Source: Hermatobates lingyangjiaoensis
Lineage: Eukaryota; Arthropoda; Insecta; Hemiptera; Hermatobatidae
Length of the DNA stretch: 64,000 bases
Reading direction: 5' to 3'
Assembly: GCA_026182355.1 (NCBI GenBank)
Contig: JAPFBL010000118.1
Location: 435,001-499,000, forward strand
The position numbers were made by a program, and so were the translations under genes. Numbering within the stretch: position 1 is the stretch's first letter; each line of letters begins with the position of its first letter. This document shows positions 32,216 to 45,400 of the stretch, piece by piece. Below the pieces are notes generated by a model that worked only from the letters and a program-made list of their open reading frames with translations, did no database searches and was not told the origin of the DNA.

Positions 32216-32400
32216 AATCAAACCACAATATGAAATGAAAAAAAAAAGACTTAAATCTTTCAAGCATAAGAAGCTTTCAAGCGGTCTTCGTCACAGTCAA
32301 AAACCCAACTCAGTTGGGTTGAAAGATCTTAATTCTTTTTTTCATTCCATATTGTGGTTTGATCATTGATTGTTATTTCACGTGTTTATGTGAAAAATTG
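32216..32400. repeat. Palindromic element, family A (copy A6)
   Basis: Short-armed copy with ATCAAACCACAATATGAAAT at 32216 and the inverted ATATTGTGGTTTGAT end. The right arm lacks the CUGACGA part by deletion. It directly abuts the PLE fragment starting near 32402. Confidence 0.7.
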
Positions 32401-32401
32401 C

Positions 32402-33868
32402 ATACATGTGTATATATACACTCAGCGCACTAACAAGGTAATTAAAAGAATTAATGCTAGGAAAGGGAATATAACCCATCCAATAATTCGTGGTGAATAC
32501 GGTTTAGGGTATTGTTATGGAAATGTAAAAACCCATAAAACAGGTTATCCCCTGAGGCCAATCATCAGTCAAATCCCCACCCCTACCTACCATCTTGCGA
32601 AGAAACTCAACGCCTTACTCACTCCTTTTGTACCTAAAGACTACACTCTCCAATCAGCGACGGATTTCTTAGACCTTTTAAAATCATCTAGTACAGTAGG
32701 ATGATCGCTTCGCTAGATGTGGAGTCACTCTTCAGTAACGTCCCTGTAGACAGAACTATACAATGTATTTTGGATGAAATCTACCCAGATAATAGCCAAC
32801 CAAAAATAGACATCCCCAAAGAAGACTTAAGGTTGTTACTGGAGTTGTGAACTAAGGAATCACCTTTCACCTCCCCACAAAAGAAGATGTACAAGCAGAT
32901 CGACGGAATAGCAATGGGGCCCTCCTCGGTGTCCTCTTTGCAAACTTTTATATGGGACGAATAGAACAGGAAGTTTTTAAGAAAATCAAGAAACCTTCAA
33001 TCTATGCAAGATACATAGATGACATCTTCGTTCTGACAGAAAGTCCCGAAGAATTATTGGAGCTCAGTTCTCACCTTCGGACAGTTACCTTTCCTAGATG
33101 TCTTGGTACACCAAACTAACCAGCACTTCACGACCGAAGTATACAGAAAACCTAATAGCATAGGCCTGTGTTTCAACGGAATTAGTGAATCCCCGACCAG
33201 GTATAAGAAGTCAACTATTAATGCCTACATCCGAAGAGCCTTTACGCACTGCAGTAATTGGAACCTCCTCCACCAAGAACCTGATAAGTCCGTTCAGGTG
33301 TTAGTCAACAATGGTTTCTCCAACCAAGAGGTTACGAGAGTTATTAAAATATATCTAGATAAGTGGTACACAACTAACCCACCTACTCAGCCCAAGGGAG
33401 AGTACATACGTCTTTACTGCCGAGGATACATGAACTCCCAGTACCAGCAAGACGAGATAGCCCTCCGAAAATTAATAGGTAATAATGTACAAACCGTCAA
33501 CCCAGATGATCACTTGAAACTCACTATATTCAACAAAAACCAAACTAAAAAGAACCTACTGATATATAATAGACCCAAACAAGAAACCGCCGAGCTGCAG
33601 CGTAGCCACCTCATATACGAGTATAAATGTACCACAGAGGACTGCGCAACCCTGCCTTCCAAGTATATAGGGCTGACTACGACGAAACTATCACGGCGAT
33701 TGACTCTCCACCTTGCAGGAGGAGCACCGAAGAGGTCCACAAAAAGAAACTATCAAGAGAGAACCTGACTGAGAGGACAACCATCTTGCAAAGCTTCCAG
33801 ACGACATCAGATTGCATGTACTCGAAGCCCTTTACATCAAATACTATAACCCTTCGTTAAACATTCAA
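32402..33868 (+). mobile_element. Penelope-like element 1: RT and GIY-YIG, frameshifted
   Basis: In order: YGNVKTHKTGYPLRPIIS and TYHLAKKL (RT fingers), SLDVESLFSNVPVDRTI (first catalytic Asp region), MYKQIDGIAMGP, LPFLDVLVHQ, a 221-codon frame with VLVNNGFSN, then SKYIGLTTTKLSRRLTLHLA (GIY-YIG) and ALYIKYYNPSLN. Frame changes or stops near 32700, 32849, 32910-33000, 33768 and 33790 make it a pseudogene, yet most domains are present. It is the most complete PLE in the window. Confidence 0.85.
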
Positions 33869-33875
33869 AATAGTG

Positions 33876-34309
33876 ACCTTAAAGCTATACCCAGTTCAAA
33901 AAATTTTGCTACTACCTATAAGATAGAAAGAAAGGTAGGTGAAGTTGGAGAAAATGTTAACACTGTTTTTGGATACGTGCTTGTACCATCCATGAGAATA
34001 AACCATGAATATAATAATAAACTTCCTTTCTTGGATTTACTTTTACACAGGGGTGAAAATGAATTAAAGTACAGTGTTTATAGAAAATCAACAAATCTAT
34101 CATCTTATGTTCATTTCTTCTCCACTCATTCACTTAACGTTAAAAAAAAATCAGTTTTCTGTAGTATGTTCTTGAGAGGTTTTAAAATTTGCAGTGAAGA
34201 GTTTTTAGATGAAGAAAGCAAACAGATTTACAGAATTTCAGGTTCTTTAATGTATCCAAAAAGATTAATCGACAGTATCATGAAAAAGGTGAAACAATCC
34301 ATGATATGA
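33876..34309 (+). mobile_element. Penelope-like element 2: post-RT segment
   Basis: A continuous frame of 165 codons reads NNKLPFLDLLLHRGENELKY, SVYRKSTNLSSYVHF and FLRGFKICSEEFLDEE, the connector after the RT palm in another PLE family. It joins directly to the end of PLE 1. Confidence 0.75.
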
Positions 34310-35350
34310 AATAATGAAGAACAGTTCATAAGAATTTGTGAATTTGTTAGTCATAATATACAATCCCTGAATGTACCAGTGGTTGAAATCATTAATATTA
34401 TCGGTAATCCATGTTTATAATCATGCCACTATCACACCGCCAAATATAGAGCACATATGGAAAAGATACTACAAGCCTGTACAAAGAAAAACCCATTCAA
34501 GCATATTGATGGAACATTGTTCCAACAGGTGGACTGCATATCAATGGATGATTCCACCCCTGGGTATCATATTCGCCAATTTTTATACCTGTGAACTTGA
34601 AAATAGAATCTCAAAGGAAACACGCTAAACCAGCCAGATATATATTGTCGTTATGTGGATGACTGCTTCCTAGTAGTTAACAACTTGGAAATACTAATGA
34701 AAATAAAAAGAAAGTTTGAGGAAATGTCTATAAAAAAATTTACACGTGAAATAAGTATTAACAACTGTATATACTTCTTGGATATTCAAATAAGTTCAAA
34801 CTACAATGAAGTATCAACAGCTCTGTACTTGAAACCGAAGCATAGTGGAATATACCTTAACAGCAAGAGCGAGTGTCCCTCTAGATACGAGTACAAACAA
34901 TTAAAACTCTAATAGATAGAGCCTTTAGAATCTTGTCAAATTGCACCATCTTATTGCAGTGAACAATCTGAAACAAGTCTTTATTAATAATGATTAGAGC
35001 AATAGTAAATTTGATAGAACTCTAAAAAACTACATCAGTCAAAAGATCAAGAACAACAGGAAAGATGAAGAGAAAGATCACACTACATATAAGATATATT
35101 ATGAAAATCAGTTTTCTGAAAATTATAAAACAGACGATAAAGTACTCCAAACCATTCTACGTTAGCAACATAAAGTGCAAAAAACAAGAAGACAAGCTCC
35201 AGCTAATTATCTTTTATAGAAGTAAACCTCGACTCAACTAATAATTAGGAACCAACAGGGAGAAATGCAGTCCCTGAAGTAAACGAACCTAATATACAAG
35301 TTTAAAGTATCTGTTGGGAAACTGTGAGTTCCTAAATTGAAAGGCCTCAG
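34310..35350 (+). mobile_element. Penelope-like element 3: RT fragment
   Basis: Broken frames read KHIDGTLFQQVD, then [12 protein letters not shown] (catalytic box), FLDIQISSNYNEV and HSGIYLNSKSECPSRYE. It matches the family of the fragments at 16.5-17.75 kb. Decayed remains of the connector continue to about 35250. Confidence 0.75.
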
Positions 35351-35359
35351 AGCTTTTAT

Positions 35360-36440
35360 TTTCCATCATTTGTGCTAAGTTACCTGAATATTTAAATCAC
35401 GTGTCATGGTGAAATAAATATTGATCCAGTAAGTGTTCTCGTTCTGTATGTGTTTTTTTTCAGTTATGTATATATATATTGTAAACTTGCATATTTATTT
35501 CTATATGGACCAATGTGAGTAAAAATGAACGAATAAGGGAATAATAACCATTAAACCATCTGTTTCTACATCGTATGCATGCTCTCCCTCCATTTATTCT
35601 TAAACCGATGACGGTTGAAAATGACAATTTGAAACTGTAAGTATTACTCTTTCCTTCTTTGTAAAAATCGACTATATTATTATTGGATTTTTATTAGATC
35701 CCATTTTTATATGTTCACTTAACAAAGTAAATTACTGATTCAGTACAAATTTGTTAATGTCTTTGCATACCAGTTTTATAATTTGTTTTCTTAAATGTAA
35801 CCTTAAATAATAGTATATTGTTCATTTTATTATAACATGGTGTCTTTTTAAACAGGAATAAAATACACCGGGATACGTCTTTTAGAATAAGATACGTTCA
35901 ATTGATTAAGTAGTTTTCGAAAAGATGAAAGTAACAAACAATTCTGCTTGCGCATCAATACACCATAAACATTGTAGAAAGGTCATCATGACATTAAAAA
36001 TACTGAACTAAAACGGTACCATTACATTAAAAAAAAAAATAAATAACACAGTATTGAAAGGTAGACCAATAAATGGAATGTATATATCACATTTTAGTCG
36101 AAATTACAAACATATATTAAAACTTCATTAATTTTTTGTATTAACTAATTTAGTTTAATTTCTTTTATAGGGGGTAAATCTAAAAGAATGAGCCGATTTC
36201 GTTGCTGAATATTTTAATAAAGAAAAGAAAGAGAAAGTCTCAAATAATTCATAATTTATTCTCTTCAAATCATTTTGTTATTTACTGTTGAATGAGGCCA
36301 CCAGAAACATCAAAACGATAAGAGAATTTCCTGGCAGCATATCCTTATATCAGCATATTCCGGTGCATTGTTTAAGGTCATGATTGCTTAGAGGCACAGG
36401 CAGAACATAAACATGATCTGGTAATTATCAAAGGAGCCAC
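35360..36440. other. Intergenic stretch
   Basis: AT-rich. No gene, RNA or repeat family that I can name. Confidence 0.5.
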
Positions 36441-36447
36441 TAATTGG

Positions 36448-36840
36448 AAGTAAGATCCTAAGCCCGAACCCGACACGACCCGAAATTCATTCGGGCCGGG
36501 TCGGGCCCAAAATGTAAATTATTACGTTCGGTCCCGAAATGTCACAGTTATTCCGTTCGGGTCGTGCCCAGGATTCTCTCTCGACATATTTTCTTATAAT
36601 AAATATATATTTTCATATTATGTATACTAAAACGATTTATGGTTATTAAACTAAGAAATATTTTTCAAAAAAGAAATAATTAAGATAAAACAGATGACAG
36701 ATTTGTTTGTCTGGTGGAGAATAAACTCCAGTATATACCCGATATATATCTATCTCGGGTGATCAGGTCGGGCTTTAATATCCGCGGGTCTAGATCGGGT
36801 CGGCTGGATTTTTTAAGCCCGATCTTACCTCTACTACTAA
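36448..36840. mobile_element. Element with inverted ends related to the 4.2-4.9 kb array
   Basis: The left end GTAAGATCCTAAGCCCGAAC and the right end, inverted AGGTAAGATCGGGCTTAAAA, form an imperfect TIR. Inside are GGGCCGGGTCGGGCCC and CAGGTCGGGCTTTAATATCC, which match the tandem unit at 4.2-4.9 kb. This looks like the single-copy parent of that array. Confidence 0.55.
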
Positions 36841-38435
36841 TAAACCCAAAGGCACATGACAGAATTTCCGAAAAACCTCGCTCTTTATTCTTGGCATCCT
36901 GTTTCACCAAACGTCACACAATGTGATTTTTTTTTCCTTTTTTGTTCCACCACTACCATAAGCATGGTTGACTCGACAACGAAAAGAAGGAATTCTCTTA
37001 TCGCAATGAACATTGCCTGAGCTACAGAGCTAACCACGTTGAACACTTGCATAGCAATAAACAAAATCAGACTGTGATTACAACCTTTTCTCAGATATCA
37101 TCAGTTTCTCTTCTTAAATGATTGAGCAACAGAAACAGTTCATTCGCTTGATTTGTTTGACAACATTAAATATATTTCTAAACACAAATACGACTTTACC
37201 TAACAGAGCAGCATTGTGTTTGACTAAAAAATAGTATACAATTCTCTAAAGATATTACGTAAAATTAAAAATGCATCACAACACCTAAAAATAGGAAATA
37301 TAGTTTCATAATTTATATAAATCTAGAAAATATTATGAAAATAATATCAATTTGTATATTTCAGTTTGTTATTAACAAAATGACTTTTAGGAATAATTAC
37401 TTTTAAAAATAATTAACTTAAATTAAAAGTAATGGCTATTAATTAAGCTTTAAAGTGCAATATTACAGAAAGAAATTTTAATTCGAGTATTTCAGAAGCC
37501 AATTTAATTAGAGACTTAAGAAACTATGAGATTTCTAACAAATGACCAAAATTAAACGTGGCAATTTGAGGATCATCAAGGAAATGTTACGAAGATTAAA
37601 GGTTTTACCCATTAAGGACTGAAGGTTTAAAGATATACCACTGACTTGATCATTATATTAAAAGTTGTTAACACATACCCCATCTCATACCCAATTAATG
37701 GGAAAATTTCAGTTAGGGAAAGGAAATTTTTTATCAAGACTGAAGATATTTTATACTTAAGGACTGGTGGTTCAACAAGATATATGATCATCTTCTTCAA
37801 AGTCGTTAATAACGACAGTCGTTAAATTAAAATTGTCAAAATTCTTTCATGTAATTGAATGTTCTGTATTTTTTTTACAAAAACTGGGTCAGTCAAAACA
37901 CTCTAGGAGAGTTTGTTTGTTATACATTTCTTTAAATTCCTTATAGTAAATAAATATCTTTTTTCTCCAAATGGAGTCACAAAACATCTAAAATGAAAAG
38001 GATTTCTTACTAATCAAGTAAAGGATCTTTCCACTGAAAAGAAGAAATTTTTGTTATAAATTAAAGTTAAGGCAAATCATTGCATTATCAAAGAAACAAC
38101 AACATCATGGTGATTTCCAAAAATGAAGGATTCTGATTTCATTACCCAACAAATGTTAAGATAAAAAAAAAAGCAAAAGTTTAATCTATCTTACTTCAGA
38201 ACTAAAAGGGGATAATATTTATAGGTCATTAAAGATTTATAATGAGTGGTCTTTAAATTAGAAGTAAAAAATAGTTTAGGACCTTGAGAGACAAAGTATG
38301 GTGTATTACAATTGATGAAACAACTTAAGTAAAATGGGAATAATTTTCCGGGTAATATGCACAACAAAGGGCCCCTGTCAAGGCGTCTGGATATCAATAT
38401 CTGCTATTAGTATCGTAACTGTCTGTACAAGAGAG
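36841..38435. other. Intergenic stretch
   Basis: AT-rich. I see no gene or named repeat. Short open frames here have no recognisable composition or motif. Confidence 0.5.
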
Positions 38436-38439
38436 GTCT

Positions 38440-38575
38440 TATTTAGGAGATATTAAGATGGGTCATTCGGAGAGAAGAGATAGGGACAACCAAGCCATAA
38501 GTGTGTTTTTTTATTCACCGTGTATCTATAGTTTACTCTGAACGTTTGTTATCATTTGTGGATCATTTTCTTGAC
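38440..38575 (+). repeat. Solo arm of a family B relative
   Basis: GGAGAGAAGAGATAGGGACA and CACCGTGTATCTATAGTTTA match 39815-39895. No second arm or hammerhead core survives. Confidence 0.55.
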
Positions 38576-38589
38576 GGTAATATATTATT

Positions 38590-38830
38590 AATAACATATA
38601 TCATTATAATATATGTTATTAATATATTATAATAATATATCAATGATCAAACCGCAATAAGAAATGGGAAAACAAGACTAAGATCTTTCAACCATAACAA
38701 GCGGTCTTTGTCAGAGTCAAAAACCCAACTGAGTAAACACTTCACGTGTTTATGTGAAATCTTTTTATTATAATAATATATAACATATATTATAATAATA
38801 TAAGTTAATACATTATTACATTATAGCTGA
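38590..38830. repeat. Family A half element (A7) inside AT palindromes
   Basis: A left-type arm at 38641-38730 (minus-strand motif at 38676-38718, core CUGACAA, G8 lost) then TTCACGTGTTTATGTGAAAT. It sits between blocks of TAATATATTATAATAATATA and similar sequence on both sides. Confidence 0.65.
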
Positions 38831-39244
38831 ACACTTAATATGACAAGATGGCGGGCCCCCCTGTTCTGCATATTAACCCCTACCATAATAATTTTAGAGA
38901 TCACAAAAAGTATATTTAATCATTGAATAATTGGATATTATTTCAGTTAGGTCATTTTTTTAAGTAATATCTACATTAAAAGACTGTTCATTCTTTTTTC
39001 ATACTGAAAACTAAATAACATTCATTAAATATTAGAACAATTCCATACAGAAAAATATGAATATTGCACTGCAATAGTAAAATAAATTCTCAGAACTTAT
39101 TTCAAACTTCCATAAACAGCTGATACTTATCAGTTTTTAAGTTAATTATATTGGCTTCTGAATGACCCAACTTATCCTGTAAAGGATGAATTCAGTTAAT
39201 GTAAATGCTAAACATACCACCTGATAAAATTCTAATAAAGTAAG

Positions 39245-39467
39245 CTAGCAGATGAGGTAGATAGATCCAGTATCAGTGCCCAGCAAGAGTTGTCTGTTGA
39301 GCTTCAAAACAGCTAATGAAGTAAGGGACCCTTTGAAACTTTCCGAACTGATTTTTGTCCAATTGTAGCTAGTAAGCATGGAACTGTGAACTCCCAGGCG
39401 GGTCCAACTGCCAGAAACGATCTCATTGCCTGCAACTTGCAAACAGTGAACTGGCTCTGTGGGGCTT
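39245..39467 (-). CDS. WDR81: WDR81 last exon
   Basis: After GTTTTAG. Encodes [37 protein letters not shown] and ends IYLIC before TAG (39245-39247): the closing WD40 blade. Phase 2 in. Confidence 0.9.
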
Positions 39468-42400
39468 CTAAAACAACAATGCCATCATCTTAGCAAATAC
39501 CACAGTAACGAAAAGGTCACGTATAGCCGTACCCTACTTTTATTTATACACATATCGACTAATGCAATTATTAATAAAAACTGGAAAAAAACATTCAATA
39601 TAAGAAATAACTTCTACTATGCCCTAATAAAAATACACTCAACTTTGAAATATTAAGAAAAAATATTCCTTAAAAATAAGAAATCTAGATCAAATTTTCG
39701 GAAAATACTTAAGTTTCATATACTATTGTCTTATAACTTTTCAGAGTAAACTATAGGTACACAGTAAATAGAAAAACACACTTAGATTCCCAATTTTCGG
39801 TTTAACCATCATTAGGAGAGAAGAGATAGGGACACCAAGCTGTAAGTGTGTTTTTCCATTTACCGTGTACCTATAGTTTACTGTGAAACGTGTGCTATCT
39901 TTTGTGGATCGTTTTCTTGATGATAATATATAGTCAAGACATATTGATAAAACAATGATTCCCAAACATGTAGTTCCGAAAATTTAGTTCTACTATTAAA
40001 TTTCTTACTTTTAAACAAAAGTTGATTTTTAGTTCACTTGTTAACTGCGAAATCTTTTTACCATGAATATAGAAAATTTATTCATATTTACTCAAGTTAA
40101 TAAATATTTATTATTATAAGAAATATACTGGATGTGTGTACACATAATTAATAAAATGTATATTCTATTCAACATAAACTAATGACCATCCGGTGAGTAT
40201 ATAATGAAATAATATTATATTTAGTGTTTAGTGAACAATAACAACATATTTTGTTGATGTAGTAACAAACGCTAATGCCAAATGATTAAACATTCTTTTA
40301 GAATACCAATGAGACAATAGTTTCGTACATTTAATACATAAATGATGCTATAACGGATCAACGATAGTAAATATAAATCAAAGATCAAAATCAGGGACAA
40401 ATGACAAAATCTAATTGTTATAGCATTGCATTGGGCTAGACTGTACTTTAGGAAGCCCAGCGTTTACAGAGACGGACCTTTACTCAGAGGTTATAAGGGT
40501 TTCCCTACTCTCCAGCAGGGATTTTGGAGTCGTTTCTTTTTCTTAAATGGCAACTAATACTTATATTGCAGTAATATTTCTTTCAATATACCATAAGTTT
40601 ATTGAATCAATAAAAGTTTAATTAGTTCTTGCTATATTCCTTGTTTAGGAGAAGACCAAACAATTCTGTGAGTCTAATAATAGACATTATTTACCTGAAA
40701 TTATCAATTACTACAAAATCCATCCAAGTTTACGTTTTGAAATTATTAAAAGAAATTAGTTTTATAAACATTTTGGCCATTGTTTATTTGTCAACTCTGG
40801 GGCTCCTAAATTTAGAACTTACAGTGCGATCAAAAAGTTGATAAAAAAAACCTCTGTCATAAGCTAGCCAAACAATTAACTGAATTTTTAAATATTTTCT
40901 TGAAACTCATCACTTTCTGACAGGTTTGAACCATTTTCATTTCAGTAAAGTATTCTAAACTTTAGAATACCAATGAAATACACTTATCAAAGTTAATATT
41001 GGGTTTTTCGGGATATTATATCGGTGTTAAAATCGATAGGTTTTATATGATTACATCGTTTCTCATTTTAAGGTCAGTGTTGCATTTGTAACCAAATTCT
41101 GTCAGTCATAACTGACGTTTTCAAATGAGAAACGACATAATCAACGTTGTTTGATAAAACAACAAATATCAAAGGGTTGTTTTCACCGGACCAACCCTTC
41201 AGCACCACATCCTTGGTGTCTTCCTGAAGATGAACACAAAGTGTTCGAAACGCGTTGTTGTTGTTGAATAAAACTTCATTTGTGTGGAGACTTTTGTTTG
41301 TTTATCCATTTTACCTCAGAATACCACACAATTACGGATTGCGCAACTAATGATTTAATATATGTTGTGTAATTCCAAACTCATAACCGCTCGAGGACCG
41401 ACTAACTATACTTATTCCGCTACTCCCTTTACTTACTAATTGGAATGACCTGTTTTATTATAAAACTGTTCCGGCACATATGCATTAATGCATATGCACA
41501 ATATGCATTAATTCTGTCGACATCCATTATCTTTAGAAAAATTATTTTTTTCAATTTTATTATTCTATAATGTAGATAGCCACTTTAAAAATAAACACAA
41601 TTATTAATTTTTTAAATTAATGAATTAAATGAATTTGCGAGTACAATAATTCATTTTAATGTAGGTCTTTGTATTATTTTTATAAAATTTTAGTCAGCAC
41701 AGTTAATATCAAATGGGAAAACACTAACGTAATTATACAATTATTGTTTGAAATGCATGCAAAATAAATGGTTAAATAAAATATTGAATATATACATACT
41801 TGAGAGATGCCTTCAACTTGCCGTCACTGATATTCCAAATACAAATCAACTGGTCCAATGAAGAACTAACGACAATATGCTCGTTGTACGCCACTAGTTG
41901 TACTATCTGCAAAACATTTTTTTTCACAAACTTTATAAACAAATATACAATGAAGAACATTTTTTGTAAATTGTTTGAACTTTCTATAATGATATTATGA
42001 ATTTGTTTTATAATCATTTAATCTTTATAATATTTCTTTTTAATTTTACAATCTTTTTTTTCATGTACTGAACTTTTTACGAAAAAATGTTCAGTATATG
42101 AAGTTAAACATTTATAAATATGAATTTTAAAGTATATTAAAAAAAGACAAACTTTTCTTCAAAGCAGTCATTCTCAAAACTAAGGTGATTGGAATCACCA
42201 AAGAACGTATTACATCAAGTGGCAGATGGAAAATCATGGCACGCTGTCCATCGGGGAGGGCGTAAATTGCCTTTCCAAGTTTGTATAATGTCAGGCTACT
42301 CGTTAAAGATTACCAGGTAGTCTAATATACTTGAGAGAGGTAAAATTTATAACTTCCGATGTATGGGTCAACCTAGTAATGTGGTTCACCCTCAACCAAA

Positions 42401-45400
42401 AATGAACACTAAATAACAAATTAACAACACTTTACGCTCTTAGAACATCAATAAAGGTGAAAACCTGCAAGTATAAGCATTTAAAGCGAACAAATATTTT
42501 TTTTTTATGGGTCAAAATAATTTGACTGACCTCTGAATCGTGGGCTTTCCACGAGGCCATAATGGTACTCATCTTCAGATCTATGATGGTAATGGAGCCA
42601 GACATTTGTCCCACTGCTATCCAGCCACACGTGGGAGACACTGCCATACACCTGATCATACCTCCTCCCGCACATACCTGCAGAAATATTACACACATGG
42701 CTTGCTTAAAATCATACTGTAGTCTGAAATTAGAGCAGTATTAGTTTTAAAAAGAAGATCCAGGTGGGGTCTACTCTGAGCACAAAGCGAACGACCTAAC
42801 CAGGCGTATTCAATCTTTGCTTGTGGACTCCCCGAGAGCTCTTATTAACATCTGTGTTAATACTTAAAAACCATAATTATGCGCGTGTAAATTTTCAAAC
42901 AAATATTTATTTTTAGGTAAATGAAAACTATAACTATGAAATAACTTCACATAATAAGAACAAAAAGAAAAGAGAAAAAGACTAAGATCTTTCAAGAGTA
43001 ACATGCGGTCTTCGTCAGAGTCAAATCTAAACTGAGGTTTGAACATTGATACTATATCGTATATAGGTATATAGAGTATCATGGTGTGGCTTTATATGAA
43101 ACATCAGAATTAGGATTTTACTGACCTTGAAATGACGAAACTGAAATCTTTTTCGAACCATACTACGAACATCATTGATTTCATGAATACATTTTCGATG
43201 AAAATACGATCCGAAACGGACTAATAAAGTTCAATTTAGATAAAGAAATATAGAGAAATTGAAAACACGCGCTTACAGTCTCTAATTTTCGGTTTTAACC
43301 GTCTTTAGGAGAGATAAGAGAGGGAAACCAAGTGCACTGGTACAGTTTCCAACCATCTCTGTACCAATGCGCTTGGTTTCCCTTTCTTAGCTCTCCTGAA
43401 GACGGTTCAAACCGAAAATTAGAGACTGGAAGTGTGTGTTTTTAATTTATTTATGTTTCTTTGTCTACATTGAACATTAATTTCATAAATATATTTTTTA
43501 ATTGCCATATTACAATCTAATGTGACACAAGTGTTTCATAGCCCACATTGCAAAGCAGTAACCTAATTTCAAGCATTAACCTCCACATCTCCAATTTATG
43601 AAATCCAATTTTCAGGTTTTTCACGTCAAAGTCAAAAGATTTCTTATTAAACCTTAAGTTCGTTGGTGAAGGCAAGACTGGAAAGGTTGAGTACTCGGAC
43701 AGAGGGTTCAGTGGTGGCACAGAAGGCGAGAGTGGAGGGAGCAGGGAGCAGACAGAGGGTGTTGACCAGAGGCTGGGCAAGCGCGGCCAGAGGGCGGCCG
43801 ACCCAGGGGTCCCAGATGTGGACAGCGGAGTCGGTGGACACGGCCAGTCGACTTCGTTCACTCAGCCAGCAGCCAAGCACTGGCTTGCGGTGGCCGCTAT
43901 AGCGCCACTGGCAGCCCAGCACGCTGCTGCCGTCTCCCTAGCATCATGTCTTCTTTAGAAACAACACTAGCATCTTCAACAAATCATCAGTGTTGACGAG
44001 CCTATGACACGTGTCAGTCTTGACACGCATCTTCAAAGATAACAAACATATAATTTAAATATACATATATTTTTTAGATGTAACCTGAAGAAGAACATCA
44101 AGTGTTGGAAACGCGTAGTTAGTTTTTGTAATAAACTTTTTTGTTTGGAAACCTAATACTTTCCCCAATATGAGGGGTATACTTTGAATACAAAGTATTT
44201 AAATACTTTCCCCAATATGAGTAAATACCACACTATAACAGATTGCACAATTAATGAATCATAATTTAAATATTTCCGTCTCATAACAGCCAAAAATAGT
44301 TATTCAAATAATATTAATTCTGTAAATAATAATTAATAGTTTATTTCTAAAATCAGACGTGTATGTACAAAAAATACACTAATATTGCATAACAAATTAA
44401 AAACATTTAAACATATTATATTTTAATATTCATATTAATACAAAAATGCTAAATTCTGAAAACATGCTAAATTCTAGTTTCATAATTTTAGTTTTTGTAT
44501 TTTAAATGGCATTTAAAAAATAATTTAACATTTAAATATATTAACATTAATATGATATTCTAAATTCTGAAAACATGCTAAATTCTAAATGCTAAAATGT
44601 TAAATTTTGGTTTTTGTATTTTAAACGGTATTAAATTAACTTATAAATATTATAACTTTTTATATTCTCTTTTCAGTGTTTACTTTTACGATGTGTCACA
44701 CGCTATGAAAATTATGTCTCGGATTTTTCAAAATTTTGACACACCGAACTCAAAAAGTTTGCCTTCACTGGTCTAAAAAATACATTTCTCAACATTATAT
44801 TACAACCAACTCCTAAAGAGTGTTACTCTCTATTAGTGCAGTCAGTTACATGCTGAAATTATGGATAAAGTCTCTTTTTAAACAGTGTTCTTTGTTTGGT
44901 GAAATACCAATGTTACTATCACAGAGTAAATGTGGTAGAGCTCTTATAAAAAATCTGTCTAATGTGAAAACATTTTTTATAATTTTCAATATGACCAAGT
45001 ATTTTGTTCTTTCCTATATCCTGATTTTAGGTTTTAAGAGTCTTTTTGAGTTAAATACTTATATATATAAAAATTATTTAATTATAAACATGTAAGAAAA
45101 AAATCAATACAGAAACGATATCTCAAAAAATTAAAAGAATGATAACTATTACAAGTAGACAAACCACGTAACATTTAAAGTGTGATTTACAAGTCATAAG
45201 CAGTAATTTACTTTTTACTGTTTTATTTTACAAAAGGAAAATATTAAGGGAAAACATAAGCAATGAGTATTTTTTAATAATAATATCAAATAATTGAAAC
45301 AAACCTGATTTCGGACTGACCACAATCTAACAGTTTTGTCATTACTAGCCGACATGAAACTGTTTTCATTAGGCAAGCAATAAATATGCCTAACTGAACT

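Noticed and set aside
43517..43861. 114-codon proline-rich minus-strand frame
   Set aside because: It is a shadow in another frame of the WDR81 WD40 exon at 43653-43937.
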